From: Exophiala sp. HKRS030
Lineage: Eukaryota; Ascomycota; Eurotiomycetes; Chaetothyriales; Herpotrichiellaceae
Reading direction: 5' to 3'
Length of the DNA: 64,000 nucleotides
Assembly: GCA_023897205.1 (NCBI GenBank)
Contig: JAHWDD010000007.1
Coordinates: 1,364,001 to 1,428,000, forward strand
The stretch's first letter is position 1. The number at the start of each line of letters is the position of its first letter. The notes beneath the pieces were generated by a model that saw only the letters and a list, made by a program, of their open reading frames with translations, ran no database searches and had not been told where the DNA came from. A program made the position numbers and the translations under genes. Below, piece by piece: positions 42,911 to 55,482 of the stretch.

Positions 42911-43974
42911 ATGGCTGCTCTGCCCCGCTGCGTCAATACTAAAATTCACGCCTTCACCCCGCGGATTTCTTCTCGTCCATCTCTTCTTCAATCTCTCTCT
43001 CATCGACCTGCCACAACCACCCCTTGGACTGTCCGATCTTTCTCATCTTCACCTGCAAACATGACTATCAAAGCCTGGTTCGACGTCGAGTACACCGACG
43101 CAGCTCTCGACCGTGCTCGAGCTGATGCTAAGCGATCCGGTGGTGATGTTCCTCCTCGTAAGCTCGCCCCTTTCCCTTTTTCCTCGTTTTCCAGTTCCCA
43201 AGTCACCCCACGCAACCCTGGCAAAACCCTCGCAAGGGTTGTGCCCGCAGTCACAACCGCAGCTGAGCACCAAGCCTGTCGACACTCGCTTCTTCTGCCC
43301 TGCCTGCGGGTTGCATTGAGCTTGCTCAGATTGAATCCATCACTGACCTCTTCTGTTTTTTTTGGTGCAGCCAAGCGGGGTCGTATCAATTTCAACCTCT
43401 TCGACGATGTAGTCCCAAAGACTGCCGAGAACTTCCGTGCTCTTTGCACTGGCGAGAAGGGCTTCGGCTACAAGGGCAGCAAGTTCCACCGAATCATCCC
43501 TGAGTTCATGTTGCAGGGTGGTGACTTCACTCGTGGCAACGTAGGTTTTCCCACGGCGTCAAGAGATGGACAAGAGACACATACTCACTCTCAATTAGGG
43601 CACCGGTGGCAAGTCCATCTACGGCGAGAAATTCGCGGATGAGAACTTCAAGCTGCAGCACTCCAAGCCTGGTCTTTTGTCCATGGCCAACGCGGGACCC
43701 AACACGTAAGACAATAAAAACAACTCCTCTCCCCTCCCAAAAAAGTCTGCACGAAAAACAACACTGACAATGATGAACTGACAGCAACGGCTCTCAATTC
43801 TTCATCACCACCGTCGTTACCTCGTGGTTGGATGGCAAGCATGTCGTCTTTGGTGAGGTCGCGGACCAGAAGAGCATGGACATTGTCGCTGAACTTGAGA
43901 ACACTGGATCCGGCACTGGCCAAGTCAAGCTGGAGTTCAAGCCCGTCATCGTCGACAGCGGTGCCGAGAAATAG
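42911..43974 (+). CDS. Cyclophilin-type peptidyl-prolyl isomerase, probably dual mitochondrial/cytosolic
   Basis: Peptidyl-prolyl cis-trans isomerase of the cyclophilin A/D type. Exons 42911-43157, 43371-43540, 43599-43705, 43785-43974; 237 aa. Residues 1-50 form a basic, Ser/Arg-rich mitochondrial presequence ([23 protein letters not shown]). Met51 (43061) starts the ordinary cytosolic form ([18 protein letters not shown]). Catalytic core: [19 protein letters not shown] with Arg and Phe of the active site, [40 protein letters not shown] with the cyclosporin-contact Trp. The first intron (213 nt) is unusually long for this window. In Neurospora a single cyclophilin gene makes both forms, which supports the dual-start reading. 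Confidence 0.95.
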
Positions 43975-45950
43975 ATCACTCTCCCCCCCACCCTCATAGT
44001 ATGAGAGAAAGCAAGACTGCAAAGTTTCGGCGGGAACAAATGCTTGTGGACAGACAAAGACATGCAAAAGGCCTTTCACACACACACACACCACCACTCA
44101 TACATGCAAGAATTATTTGAGGGTTGGTAAAAAGCAGATACAAGTTAATAGGAGAAAATGAAAAGTTGAGCCTATTAAATGGCATGAATCTCCATATCAA
44201 GTTTTTGTGGGAGGGGGGGTTTTGTTACTCTGAGTGACCGTCCAAAAGTTTCCTCGTTACTCGTTATTCATATCTCATGGTGTCCCGTCTTGTATCGTGT
44301 TCTCTCTCTCTCCATTGCTTGCTCCCGTATACAATGCCTCGAAACGTTCGCTGATCTCTCACACATCGATCCATGTCAAAAGTCCTTGATATTAAAAGGC
44401 CATCATCACTACCCAGGTTGTTTTCCCCGCCGCCTTCCTCTTCTCCGCGTTCCTCTTCTTCTGTCTCTCATCTGCTACCCAGGTAGACTTTGTCCTCGAA
44501 ATTTCCGAGGTACTGCTGCTTGTTGTTTATGTACGATACCTACCGTGGTAACCTCCATTCGAGTCCGACGCCGGCCCTCAACAAATTCTTCTTCTCCTTC
44601 TTGCCGCGGTTGCACCTCGAGCTGCTCGTACACCCGACTGTCGTAGAACATTCTCTCTACACTCGTTGTCCGGTCATCAGCTCAAGAATCCTCCGGTGTG
44701 GCGGGGAATCCTTCTGATCGGAGCATCGTTCAAAGGGTTCAGCAGCGGCAAAAGGGGATCTGATCGGTTCTCGACGTGAAGGTTTTTCAACCCGAGCGGT
44801 GATAATGTGATTTCTAGGAGAAGGGGTTAAAGTCGCATCTTGTTGGAGGAAAAGTCGCGGTTAAACGCGGGGTGATGGACTCGAGATTCGACAGCCTCGC
44901 ATGCCTCGAACACTAGATTCGTACATACCGCCTGATGTAAATGACCTTGGATACGATAAACTCCTCAGGCGTTGCCCTTATACCATGGTATACAAGGCAT
45001 TCAGGGGATGTTTTCCAGTATGACGGCAAACCTGATGAACAATGAAGATGTTATGGGCGACAATAAAGGCCAACTGAGGAGGTCTCGACTCTTTATTTCG
45101 AGGGTGTTGTGCTATTGTCGTACTTTGTCCGTGAAAGTGTAGGCACGATAGCTACCTACCCCAGGTATAGAGAGAGTATCCATGCTGTTACACACCTATT
45201 GAGGACAATAATAGTCCACCTGAGAAAAGAAACAAAGTTATCTGCTAAGAAAACAAAGTCAACACGTTGTTGTACATACATACAAGGTAGAATAGTAAGT
45301 ATCCTATGAGAAGCCAGTTCAACACCACATGTGGTTGGGGTATAAAAAATGCACAGTAATCTTTATATCCGGCAGATGCAGTATTGTAGTTCTTAGAAAG
45401 TATCATTGCATTAGATACGGATACCTAAACCACTATAGAATGGATCCGCGCGTTATCTAGCGGGCTTGGAAGTCGTGAGAGATCAACAAGCTCTTGCGAG
45501 TCTTTCTCTTTCTAGTCTGAGTATAATGGAGTATATACCCTTGGGGGTTACCTAGATACTCTCGGCACAGAGTATGCTATTTTCCTTGGTACCTACGGAG
45601 TACTTCTATACCCACTATACCCAGATGCTGATCCTCTCTTTGCCGTCTTGGCCTGCAACATGGATATCCCGGACGAGGCCGACCACCATATAAGATGGGA
45701 ATACATCAGCACGTGCAAGGCAAGACCTGTATGCTTGACCTTGATATACCAGTCCACATCAACGTACAACGGGAAGAGGAGATATTTTCAAATCGTTCCA
45801 GAATGCACAAGTCTCAAGGAACCGGTATTGCGGTTCCTCCTCCGCCAGCTATAAAATGGCCCAGATATCCCTCACAAGTGTTATCGACCTCAAAGAAAGA
45901 ATACCAATAGAAAGAGGAAGAGTCCGAAAAAGAAAACAACTCACGCCAGA
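43975..45950. other. Long intergenic region, no gene recognised
   Basis: Nearly 2 kb. Holds a (CA)n tract at 44077-44092, an A/T-rich zone at 45100-45450, and one TACGGAGTA at 45594-45602. TATAAAA at 45850-45856 probably belongs to the downstream phosphodiesterase. Open frames are short and lack splice-compatible continuations or family motifs. Confidence 0.5.
45850..45856 (+). promoter_or_regulatory. TATA box of the phosphodiesterase gene
   Basis: TATAAAA, 95 bp upstream of the ATG at 45951. Confidence 0.55.
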
Positions 45951-47288
45951 ATGTATTCTCTCCTCATATCACTAGTGACTGTCCCTAGTCTTTTGTCTTT
46001 CTCTGCATATGCAGCACGTCAGCCTTACGATGTGAGGAAGATCATCGATGCCTTTCGTCATCCTCATGATGACCTTGTCATCTTGTGCGCACATCGAGGA
46101 CTTCGGTAAGAAGATCAAAAACAAATCACCTCACCCTTGAAAGCAAGAAAGCAAGCTGATATGGAACGCAGATGGAACGGAACGGCGGAGAACTCTCGTG
46201 ATGCGTACTTTCGTGCCTCGGAGGCTGGACTCGAATGCATCGAGACCGACATCCATCTTTCGAGCGACGGCTACTTGCCCATGATCCACGATGCCGGCCT
46301 GGGTCGAGAGACTGACGTCGGCGAACAGAGTGGCAAGCCCGCGTACAACCCTTTCACGGGTCAAGGATACAACCCAAAGGTCAGCGACGTGCCCTTCAAG
46401 GCCTTCATTGAGAAGCTGCACTTGCGTGACGAGGGTGGCCGTGTCAGGGACGAGACCGTCCCTTCGCTGCCGGACATGGTCGAGAGCATCCACGAGAGTG
46501 GCATGAACGTGGTGCTGCAACTCGACTTCAAGGACAAGGAAGCCGTCGAACCGGCGTATTGGCAGCTCAAGAATCTGACAAACGCCGCCGGGGTACCTGC
46601 CAACGAATGGTGCATTTACAAGCTCCAGGCGACGTGGTATCGAACTCCCGAGGAGTTTGAAGCCCTTCCGTGGGTGCAAGACGCCTTCGCCTCGGGGGTG
46701 CAGCTTGCCTTCATCCCCGTCTACAACCCAATCGACGAGGTGCACTTCGACACCATGGCCAGCCTCGACGCCTTTGGGAAGACAAACTACACGATCTCAG
46801 CCGAGATTGAGCTGTTCTCGACCGATGGGCCGCTTCAAGCGATTCAAACTCGCGTCGACGACCTCAAGAAATCTCCAGAGGACAGTATGTTCCAGACGTC
46901 AGGTATCTTTTATGCTCCCGGTGACCTCGTGATGCCGATATCGGAAAAGTTCTTCGACACCGCAAACTATTCCCTCCCCGAAGACCTTTCGGTCAACGGC
47001 TCGGTTTTCGTCTACCAGGACAACCAGGCGCCGAAGCTGCTCGACAATATCGTGGGCAATTCAAGCGTCGACGGACGCGATCACCGTTCCGACTTTGGCT
47101 GGATATTGTCGACGGGCTTCGATTGGATCATCACGGACACACCAGATGAGTGGGCTTCCAGGTTGCAGAGTCAGGGTAGGAGGAACATCAAGTACATGAT
47201 TGTCGATGGGAAGGTGGAGACGGATGTGAAGTTGGCCAGCGGATGGTTCAAGAAGAGACATGCCAGGGACATCACTCCTTGGGAGTGA
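45951..47288 (+). CDS. Secreted glycerophosphodiester phosphodiesterase
   Basis: GDPD-family enzyme hydrolysing glycerophosphodiesters to glycerol-3-phosphate and an alcohol; 423 aa. Exons 45951-46105 and 46172-47288. N-terminal signal peptide MYSLLISLVTVPSLLSFSAYA indicates secretion. The catalytic site is rebuilt over the intron: AHRG (exon 1) then AENS, ECIETDIHLSSDG and MIHDAGLGRETD, giving the HRG...EN...ExD...HD signature. The C-terminal part has GWILSTGFDWIITDTPDEW, the usual end of the barrel. Several N-glycosylation sequons are visible (NYT, NYS, NGS, NSS). The role is probably scavenging phosphate or choline from lipids; the window also has a secreted phospholipase C-type gene far away. 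Confidence 0.92.
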
Positions 47289-48616
47289 AAGGTCCTGGTA
47301 AGAGTTAAGAGTCAAGACCTAATTCAACCTGGGGTTGCTATGGCCCGATAGAAGTTATTGTCGTGCTCACTTTTTGTGTTCAATGCATGCAAATGCGAGA
47401 GAGTCTTGCGAGGAAGAACCAAACATCGATACGACTGTGATATGATTGTACATGGAAACTTTCTTCTGGCAAGCACAATCCAGGCCTTGCCCGTATATTC
47501 CATCCAATAAAGCGATGGCGGAGGCAGCCGAGAACGAGAGAACTGTTATGCTGATCGACCTTTGGGGTCTGACTGGGGGAATAGAAGACAGCTTTGATCT
47601 AATGCTCGGATGAACGAATCATGTGCACATCGCATTGATCAATTGTACGTACATTGGACAAGGACCCTTATCTTGTCGTTGTTTGGGTAGTTCTTACATC
47701 ATGAAATGGACACAACACAACGGATACTGGCGTATGAGAGGAGGGGTTACCGTTCGAGAACACACCATGGCTCGTATTGTAGGGAGGGGGATGATTCCAC
47801 ACTCCCGAGTTACGAGTTACGAATGATAAATAAGCCGGCCGTTGCAAGCTTTGGCCCAAGCTTCAAGCCGAGTCGTTGGTCGCTCTTCGAATTGCTTATT
47901 TGGCCAGCCACCATCGCGTGTGCGCGCGTATGACGGAGAGAGATAGAGAGATAGAGAGATTGTGTGTGTCTCTGCCGAAGGAGGGGAAAGTACTGTACTA
48001 ACCACGGGCTCATTACCTCAGGTAGGTGAGAATCATTGGCCCAGGCCAACGAGATATGTTACGAGTAGCGATCTGTCATAAGAGGCGACCTCCGACCCAT
48101 CGAGCTTGTTTTTTGCTGGAGATTCCTTGACTACAACTCGAGCTCTCAGTGGATGGCTGACCCTGATAATGGATGGATGGACCCAGAGTGGTATTCGCTG
48201 CCGACCGGCCCCAGTCAGAATGAGGCAGGCCACGAAAACGCGATCCCTTGTGGTGGGTTTTCTCTGATGGAGGTTTCTTATCTGGGCGCCGAGGGACACC
48301 CACTTTGATGGGTGCGTCAAGGGCTCATTGGTTTGGTTTGACGGAAAAGGACTCGTAAAGGTGCAAAGTAATAAAATCGACATTTGTGCGTGTCGGCGCC
48401 TCCCACCAGCACCCAGTTATGGTGTTTGCCGATAACCAGGTCATTTGTTCTGTCTCTTGATAATTGAATTAAAAAGGGTTGTTTCGCGCCCACTACATAT
48501 ATGGACAAGGTTTCCCCTTCTCTTGCGGTCTCTCTCTAGGCTTGTTGTCAGAACACTTCATTGACGGTGTTTTCACCTTGGCTTGGGGGAAACACAAATC
48601 GCCGAAAAATTATAAA
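47289..48616. other. Intergenic region
   Basis: 3' flank of the phosphodiesterase gene and promoter of the NCS1 permease. A short GA/GATA-type microsatellite spans about 47935-47965. No gene recognised; opposite-strand open frames overlap one another. Confidence 0.45.
47506..47511 (+). terminator. Poly(A) signal candidate of phosphodiesterase gene
   Basis: AATAAA 218 bp beyond the stop codon of the phosphodiesterase gene. Confidence 0.4.
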
Positions 48617-50492
48617 ATGGCGACGACCTCTTACGAAAAGTCGGGTTACGACCTGGAATATCAACCCGAGCCTCTGTCGGTGGGAGAAGGAGAGAAGCAT
48701 CGATCCATTGTCGTTCCGGACGCATCGGGTGCCGTCCATGGTGAATCGTTTGTCACCGGCAATACTCTGTACGCCAGGTTGCAACGCCTGGCTGGACGAT
48801 TTGGCGTGGAACAACGTGGTATAGAGCGCGTGCCTGAAGATGAGAGGACGGACAAGTCTACGTTGAAGGTTGGCACGATGGTACGTCTATTCGGCATGAG
48901 TCTGAGAGAATCATCATCACTGACGGTCGACAACAGTGGTGCGCTGCCAACATGGTGGTTTCGTCGTTCGCGATCGGTGTCCTCGCGATTCCCGTCTTTG
49001 ATCTCGGCTTCGTCGATGCCTTTTTGACCATTCTCTTTTTCAACATTCTCGGAATCATGCCGGTGTGTTTCTTTTCGACGTTTGGGCCCAAGTTTGGCAT
49101 GAGACAGATGATTCTGTCGAGGTTTTGGTTTGGCTGTGAGTTGTGATCCTCTTGGTTTCGCGTTCCGTATCGCTGACACTCGATTGGCCTAGACTACGGC
49201 GTCAAGGTCATCGCCATCTTCAACTGTCTCGCTTGTTTGGGATGGTCGAGTGTCAATGTCATCGTGGGCTCTCAGCTCCTGCACGCCGTCAACCCCGACG
49301 TCCCCGGCTGGGCGGGAATCATCATCATCGCTGCGTGTACTTTCCTCATCACCCTCTTCGGGTACAAGGTCGTGCACATGTACGAGATGATTTCTTGGGT
49401 GCCTTGCTTCATCATCTTCCTCATCGTGCTCGGCGAATTCGCGCACCACGGGTCCTTTGAGAACTTGCCCATGGGCAGTGGAGCGGGCGAGACGGCCAGT
49501 ATCTTGTCCTTCGGAGCGTCAGTATTTGGGTTCGCCACAGGCTGGTCAAGCTATGCAAGTGATTATACCTGTACGTTGCCTTCCGTCCTACGCATCTACA
49601 CTTGCATTTGGCTTTGCGCACAGACTTTGCTAACCTCCCCTTCTCCTCTTCCTCCGCCAGGCTACCAACCAGTCACGACTTCTCGGACCAGAGTCTTTTT
49701 CTACGTCTTCGTCGGCCTCATCTTCCCCTTGATGTTCACCGAGACCCTCGGTTTGGCCATCGCCACCGCGACCGTCAACGACCCGGCATTTGCGACCGCT
49801 TACAAAACCAACGCCGTCGGTGGGCTCTTGCATCAAGTCCTCGTTCCCCCATTGGGTGGATTCGGCAAGTTCTGTCTGGTCATCCTCGCCCTCAGCATCG
49901 TCGGGAACAACTGCCCCAACATCTACAGTTTGACCTTCAGTCTCCAGATCCTCACCCACTACGCCCAGAAGGTGCCGCGTTTCTTGTGGACGTTCGTCGG
50001 CACCGTGGTCTACTGCGCCATCGCCATCCCCGGTTACAGTCACTTTGAAGCCGTCCTGGAAGATTTCATGTTGCTCATCGGGTATTGGCTTGCTGTGTAC
50101 TCGGCCATTTCACTCCCCGAACACTTCATCTTCAAGAGGGGCATCCGTGGATATAGTCCCGAACATTATGATCAACCGAAATATCTGCCTCCTAGTTTTG
50201 CCGCTTTGGGGGCTTTTTGTTTCGGTGTCGTCGGAGCTGGTGAGTTTCCCCCGGTTTTTGTTTCTTTGTCCCTTTTTTTTTCAGACATCCGTCAAAGAAT
50301 GAAACAATTCAGGAGGCTGACGAACGCTGATAAATAGTCATGGGGATGGCTCAAGTATGGTACATCGGTCCGATAGGCAAATTGATCGGAATCGGATTCG
50401 GTGGTGACATTGGATTCGAGTTGGCATTCAGCTTCGCCGCGACGACGTATATCGTGTTTAGGACATTTGAGATTCGATATTTTCATCGTTGA
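48617..50492 (+). CDS. NCS1 nucleobase:cation symporter (purine-cytosine permease, Fcy2-like)
   Basis: Plasma-membrane proton symporter for cytosine/purines; 524 aa, about 12 membrane helices. Five exons: 48617-48880, 48937-49135, 49193-49570, 49661-50239, 50338-50492. Cytosolic N-terminus ends in GVEQRGIERVPEDERTD, the typical lead-in for Fcy2-type proteins. The helices follow: WCAANMVVSSFAIGVLAI, FFNILGIMPVCFFSTFGP, GMRQMILSRFWFG, GWSSVNVIVGSQLLHAV, ASILSFGASVFGFATGWSSY, then the conserved junction ASDYT-C-YQPVTTSRTRVF over the third intron. Later landmarks are LSIVGNNCPNIYSLTFSLQ and LEDFMLLIGYWLAVY. Substrate choice (cytosine, adenine, hypoxanthine) is not readable. It converges on the P450 gene. 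Confidence 0.92.
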
Positions 50493-51131
50493 GAGAGATT
50501 TTGCGCGAGAAGCATGAAAATTGGATGGGGATATTCTTTTCTTTGGAGCGCCTGTAAATTCTAGCCTACGCGGGTGTCACTGTCGTGAAATGAGATGAAA
50601 TGAATTGAAAGGATGAAAAGACGGAATCTCTCCCGAGTATCTAGGTGGTGACAGTAATTCCTCGTGGTATCTTAACATGACATCAAGATGTGTGTTTACC
50701 GAGTAGATGTATGACTACGACATGTTTCTTGATGAGGACCTTTTCCCCCAAGTCCATTCAATTTGGTAATCGTGTACAGAGAGAGTATGTAACTCAGGTA
50801 TATACAGCATACTAGTTTGTTTGTTTGCTTGTTGCTACTCGTAGAGGGTAAACCGACTCTTTTTTTGACACGTCACATCGTGTCAAAGCCGGTGAAGCCT
50901 TCCCGACCAAAATGTGACTTTAGACTTGTACAGGTCTTCACCATTGTACGTACGTGTGTACATACGCATTCTCGTCATCGAATTTGCCGACTAAAATAGC
51001 AGCAGAGGGGAAAAAGGGAAATGGGTGGGAGTGAAGTGGTCATCGCTCCTGTGAGTGTGGTGTTGGTAGGTAGGTCGGTGACCGGGAATTAACATGGACA
51101 CATAGCTTGCAGTATTACGCTTGACATTCTC
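50493..51131. other. Convergent intergenic region
   Basis: Separates the 3' ends of the NCS1 permease and the P450; AT-richer than the genes, no extra gene or repeat of note. Confidence 0.5.
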
Positions 51132-52965
51132 TCAACTCTTCACTCCAACAATCTTTGCCCTTATCCCTTTCGAATCAGCCCTAGGTACACCGACGAACAA
51201 GTCCCTACTGATTTGTATGTCTCTCTCGACCGTGGTGTCAAAATTTTCAATGTCGAAACGGGAAACGACGTGTGCTAGTGTCAAGTATAGTTCGGCGTAT
51301 GCGAGGCTACAAAGATTCGGGTTAGTGGGTGAGCGTCGGAAAAGGAGTGGGAGTATAAAGGAGGAATTGGAAGGAAACTCCTGTTGTTGTTACTTACTTG
51401 ATACCAACACACATACGACTACCCTTTGAAAATGAAACAAAGTATCGATCGAGACGGAATCCTTCCTTTGCAGCACGAATCCATCGGTCTGGATCGTAGA
51501 TTTCGGGATTCGGAAATATGTTGCTGTCCATGTGGACGAAATAGTTAGATTGGCTTACTGGTGTCTATTTTTTCGTGGGAACGTATCAACGCATTAGCAC
51601 GACGGGCAACCATTCAAGCATAGATAGGATGGGGAATGTTGGGTGTTGATCATTGTCAAAACTCACTCCAGGTGGTATAACCCAATCTTTGTACCGTAGG
51701 ACTTCGGTGGGTGATACGCGAGGTAATCTTGTAGTCACACCAAACATGAGACGGATGCCTTCGTTGATGACGGCGGTCTGAAACAAACACGTCAGAATAG
51801 GTTCTATACGGATTGAGTATGGATTATAACAAAACGATCTAGGGAGTTGGAAGCAATGTGGGCCGGGGTGGTCATGTCGAAAGCTTACAAAGTATGGCAA
51901 CTGTTCCAATGTAGTCAACGACACGGAACTTGTAGGCGTAGGCATGACGGTGCGCAATTCCTCCCGAAGTTTCTCGAGTTTCGTCTTGTCCTGATAGAGA
52001 TAGAAGGTGATGACGGCAAGTGACTTTGCGGTGGTTTCTGAACCGGCACCGACGAGGGTCTGACCCTCGTCCTGTAGACGGTCGGCGCTCTTCTCTTTAG
52101 GCGGCAGGTCACTATCCAGCAGCGCCTGAAAGACGGTGCCCGTGGTCTTCTTGCCTTCTTTGTTCTGAGCGATGATGTCGTCGACCTGGGCGCGCACCAT
52201 CCGCTGCCACGCCATGAGGTGCCCGGCCGGCGGATTCATCATCTGGACCAGCGGGAGCGGAGCCATCTTCAAAATCGGTAGCGCCCAAGGGAATTGTCGG
52301 AGGAATGCGCCGTTGGCCGACCCGGCTATCACAGTCTCCTTCCACGAGGCCCTGAAGTCATCTTCCTCCAGGTAGTTGTAGCTGTCACCGAAGCAGTAGT
52401 GGGTTATGACATCCATGGTCAAGGCCATGTACGCGGCGTCCAGCCGGATGACCTGGCCCGACTTGCAGGCTTCCTCAAACCGGCGACAGAGCACTTGAAC
52501 CTTGGTCATGATCAGGCTCTCGGTCTGGCCGATTGATCGTTTGGAAAAGTACGGGTTCAGAGCCGCGCGACGGATGCGGTGCAGATTGTGCGGAGCCGTC
52601 GCAAAGGACGAGTCTGGAGCGCCCGCCATGACCACCCATCCCACGTACTTGTCGCGTTTCTTCGACCCCGGTGCATAGAGTTCCTCGTAGTAATGAGAGT
52701 CGCGGATGTGGAGCTCCTCTGGCGAGATGCGGATGATGGGGCCATATTTGTCGTGAAGCTCTTGGAGCTTCCAGATGAATTGACCTTTGTGGATGATATC
52801 ATGGTAGAATTCGTACCAGCCTGTCAACGCCGCGAGCTTCGGTCCGGGGAACTTGGCGAGAGGGTGGAAGTACAGTCGATAGACGGCGCCGACGACAAGG
52901 TAGGCGATCCATGTGAAGAGCGCGGTATAGCACATGTGCGCGACAGACATCGCCGGGAAAACCAT
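51132..52965 (-). CDS. Cytochrome P450 monooxygenase
   Basis: Heme-thiolate monooxygenase, ER-anchored; 509 aa. Exons 52965-51889, 51777-51667, 51564-51398, 51306-51132. The only ATG before the anchor helix is 52965 (context ACCATGG); the frame extends upstream without ATG. N-terminal helix AMSVAHMCYTALFTWIAYLVVG followed by the Pro-rich hinge HPLAKFPGPK. I-helix GAGSETTA, K-helix ExxR in INEGIRLM, then TPVSQSNYFVHMDSNIF and YDPDRW, and heme loop FSKGSRMCVGIN (Cys448, codon 51411-51409) whose last Asn is made by splicing. The N-terminal half (YRLYFHPLAKFPGPKLAALT, SKKRDKYVGWVV) resembles the trichodiene oxygenase/benzoate hydroxylase-like fungal P450s, a weak hint only. Confidence 0.93.
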
Positions 52966-54053
52966 GGTGTGACACACACTCCGTATACCTACCTAGATCG
53001 GTATGAATGGCTCAGTTCTTCGTAGATTTACCTTTGCCCGCCGATCCCGAGCTGTCGCTTGGGGCCGATACCGTTAAAGGTACCTAGTAACTATTCCTGG
53101 TGGTTATCAAGGGCGTTTTGAAAGTATGTGCCTAGGGGTGTGACAGTGATGCGAAGAAAGAGGGGGGATCACAAAAAAAGAAAACTGCCACCGTCGAGGT
53201 TGTTGGGTTCTGGGTCTGTGAAACGAAACACAGTGGTGTGTGGACCACAAGCATATTCAACCAGTCTAGACGATGTTCTAGGGAGTCCCGAGTAGCTCTA
53301 CTTTGGGACTTTGGGTCGACTAGTGAGTGGTAGTTTCCATTGAGGAGGAGGAGGAGGAGGTGGTGGTGGTGGTAGTAGCTCCAGCTCCCAATCTGGTGAT
53401 CTTGGGAGGCGATTGCGCGTAGATAGGAGGTTGAAGCTAGGGAATGCGTACGCTATAACGCCTAGCCTCCTACTTGTCGATTCTCGATCGCTTCGCCGAC
53501 GAGAACCCGGCACAGAACAAAAAGACAAGTAGCTTCCAAACTTGCATTTGCATTCACCCCTGGCGAGCGACACGTTGTTCCTTGTTTGCAGGAGGGTGGA
53601 GTGAGGCGTTGTTGCCGGTGGCCCCTCCGGCGTCGCTAAATGCATGTGTTCCCCCTAAACAATGCCTAAGACAGCCTCCGTCCACTAGGGATTAGGCACC
53701 TGTCCCTTCCGCTGCCCGCTAGGAAGCACCCTGTTCCTCCCGCTGCGGTTCTACGCAGTAGACTTGGTAGGCCCCATCGCCCACCAACGCAGACGCCAAT
53801 GGGGGTGTCAACTACCGAGTCTAGGCGCGAGCAAATTACACATGGTGCCATTTCGTTATTTCTTAGGTGTGCCACCAAACGGCACTTGCTCCATACGGTT
53901 TTCCCATCATTTCAGCATTTGTATCTACCCGTACTTTCATTGCTTGATGTTTGTCTTCTCTTACTCTGAACTGTTGAACGAATTGTCGCTCGACAGTGGT
54001 TTTGCAATATTGCAGGTATTTTAAGTCAAAACTTGAGTATCGCAACGGTCTGC
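52966..54053. promoter_or_regulatory. Divergent region between P450 and methyltransferase genes
   Basis: 1.09 kb shared upstream region, with a purine-rich GGA/GGT repeat tract at 53342-53373. No TATA box assigned; short open frames are considered chance. Confidence 0.45.
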
Positions 54054-55482
54054 ATGGAGCACCATCAGCATGGACAGCCCATTGAACCCGATGTGAGTGA
54101 AAAATACCCACCCCGCCACCCGGTCTTGAGAAGTTCCTTAATTGATGTGCTGATAGTCGCAGTCCGATGAGGGCTATGACACCGCCACCATCGAGTCTGA
54201 TATGACTTCCCTCAAATCATCCGTTATGAACTACGAGTATGAAAATGGCCGACGATATCATGGCTACCAGGCCGGAAAATATGTAAGTCAGACCACACAG
54301 CTGGGCTTCGTAGGGGCAACACACGGCAACAACTACTTTCTAGGCACTCATGTTGACTTCATGGCCAGATGCTGCCCAACGATGACAAAGAGCAAGAACG
54401 GCTAGATGTTCTTCACCATGTGTTCCGTTTAACACTAGGTGGTGGCTTGTGCCTAAGCCAACCCGATCTCAAAGATCCGCAAAAGATTTTGGACATTGGG
54501 ACTGGCACGGGCATCTGGGCCATTGACAGTATGTCTGCTCTCCATTCCCCGTCTATACCAACACTAACAAATATCCTTCCACTAGTGGGTGATGAATATC
54601 CTTCTGCAGAGATCATAGGCACAGACCTCTCGCCGATTCAATCAACTTGGGTATGGGAGACGCTTGCTCCACATGAAGACTGCTAACTTCTCTTAGGTGC
54701 CGCCCAACGTCCGCTTCGAGATAGATGATGCCACCCAAGAATGGGCCTTTCCACACGACTCATTCGATTTCATTCACGTTCGTGGCCTGGCTGGCAGTAT
54801 CAAAGACTGGCCAGAGCTCTTGCGTCAGGCATACATGTATGACATTCGCACAACTTTTTTGGATGACTTGTTCACACTGTTTAGGCACTTGAAACCAGGT
54901 GGACTTATAGAGGTATCTGAAGGACGGCCCCATATGTGCTGTGATGATGGAACGTATTCCGAAGACAGCGCAACTTACAAATGGGTAGTATGTACATGAG
55001 ACTGACTCTTCTGGTTGCCGGCCCTGGAGTTCCTGCTGACATCAGCCTCTTTCAGGCCGAATTCTACAGAATCTCCCGAGGTGCCGGCCTCGAGTTCGAT
55101 GCTTTCCCTCAATATGCCGGATTTTTGAAAGATGCTGGTTTCATTAATGTCAAGACTCATGAGGCGCCGACTCCCGTCGGAACGTGGCCGAAGGACAAGC
55201 GGTTGAAAGAGATCGGGATGTTCTTCGAGCATCAGTTTCTGGAAGGGGCCGTTGATGGATACTCCCTGGCATTGTTCACTCGTCTCGGAGGCTGGAGTGA
55301 GCTAGAAACACAGGTGTTGCTAGCACAAGTGCGTTCCGAGACGAAAAGTAGGAAGATGCATTTGTATACGCATTGGTAAGTACTTTCTGTTCTGAAAACC
55401 TCCACCCAGTCCGCCTGATATACAACACATATTGACACCACTCAGTTCATACGCCACAGCACAAAAACCGCTGACTTCTTGA
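54054..55482 (+). CDS. LaeA-type SAM-dependent methyltransferase
   Basis: Class I methyltransferase of the large fungal family that includes LaeA and TAM-like enzymes; 328 aa. Eight exons: 54054-54092, 54157-54282, 54369-54528, 54586-54650, 54697-54836, 54885-54984, 55056-55375, 55446-55482. The model is built on motif continuity: NYEYENGRRYHGYQAGKY, MLPNDDKEQERLDVLHHVF, SAM motif ILDIGTGTGIWAID, then EIIGTDLSPIQ, FDFIHVRGLAGSIKDW, QAYMHLKPGGLIEVSE (over a 48-nt in-frame intron), AGFLKDAGFINV. The final exon replaces a terminal Trp by CSYATAQKPLTS, the usual C-terminal form (YxxxAQKP). Members methylate small molecules or act as regulators; the target is unknown. Divergent from the P450. Confidence 0.85.
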
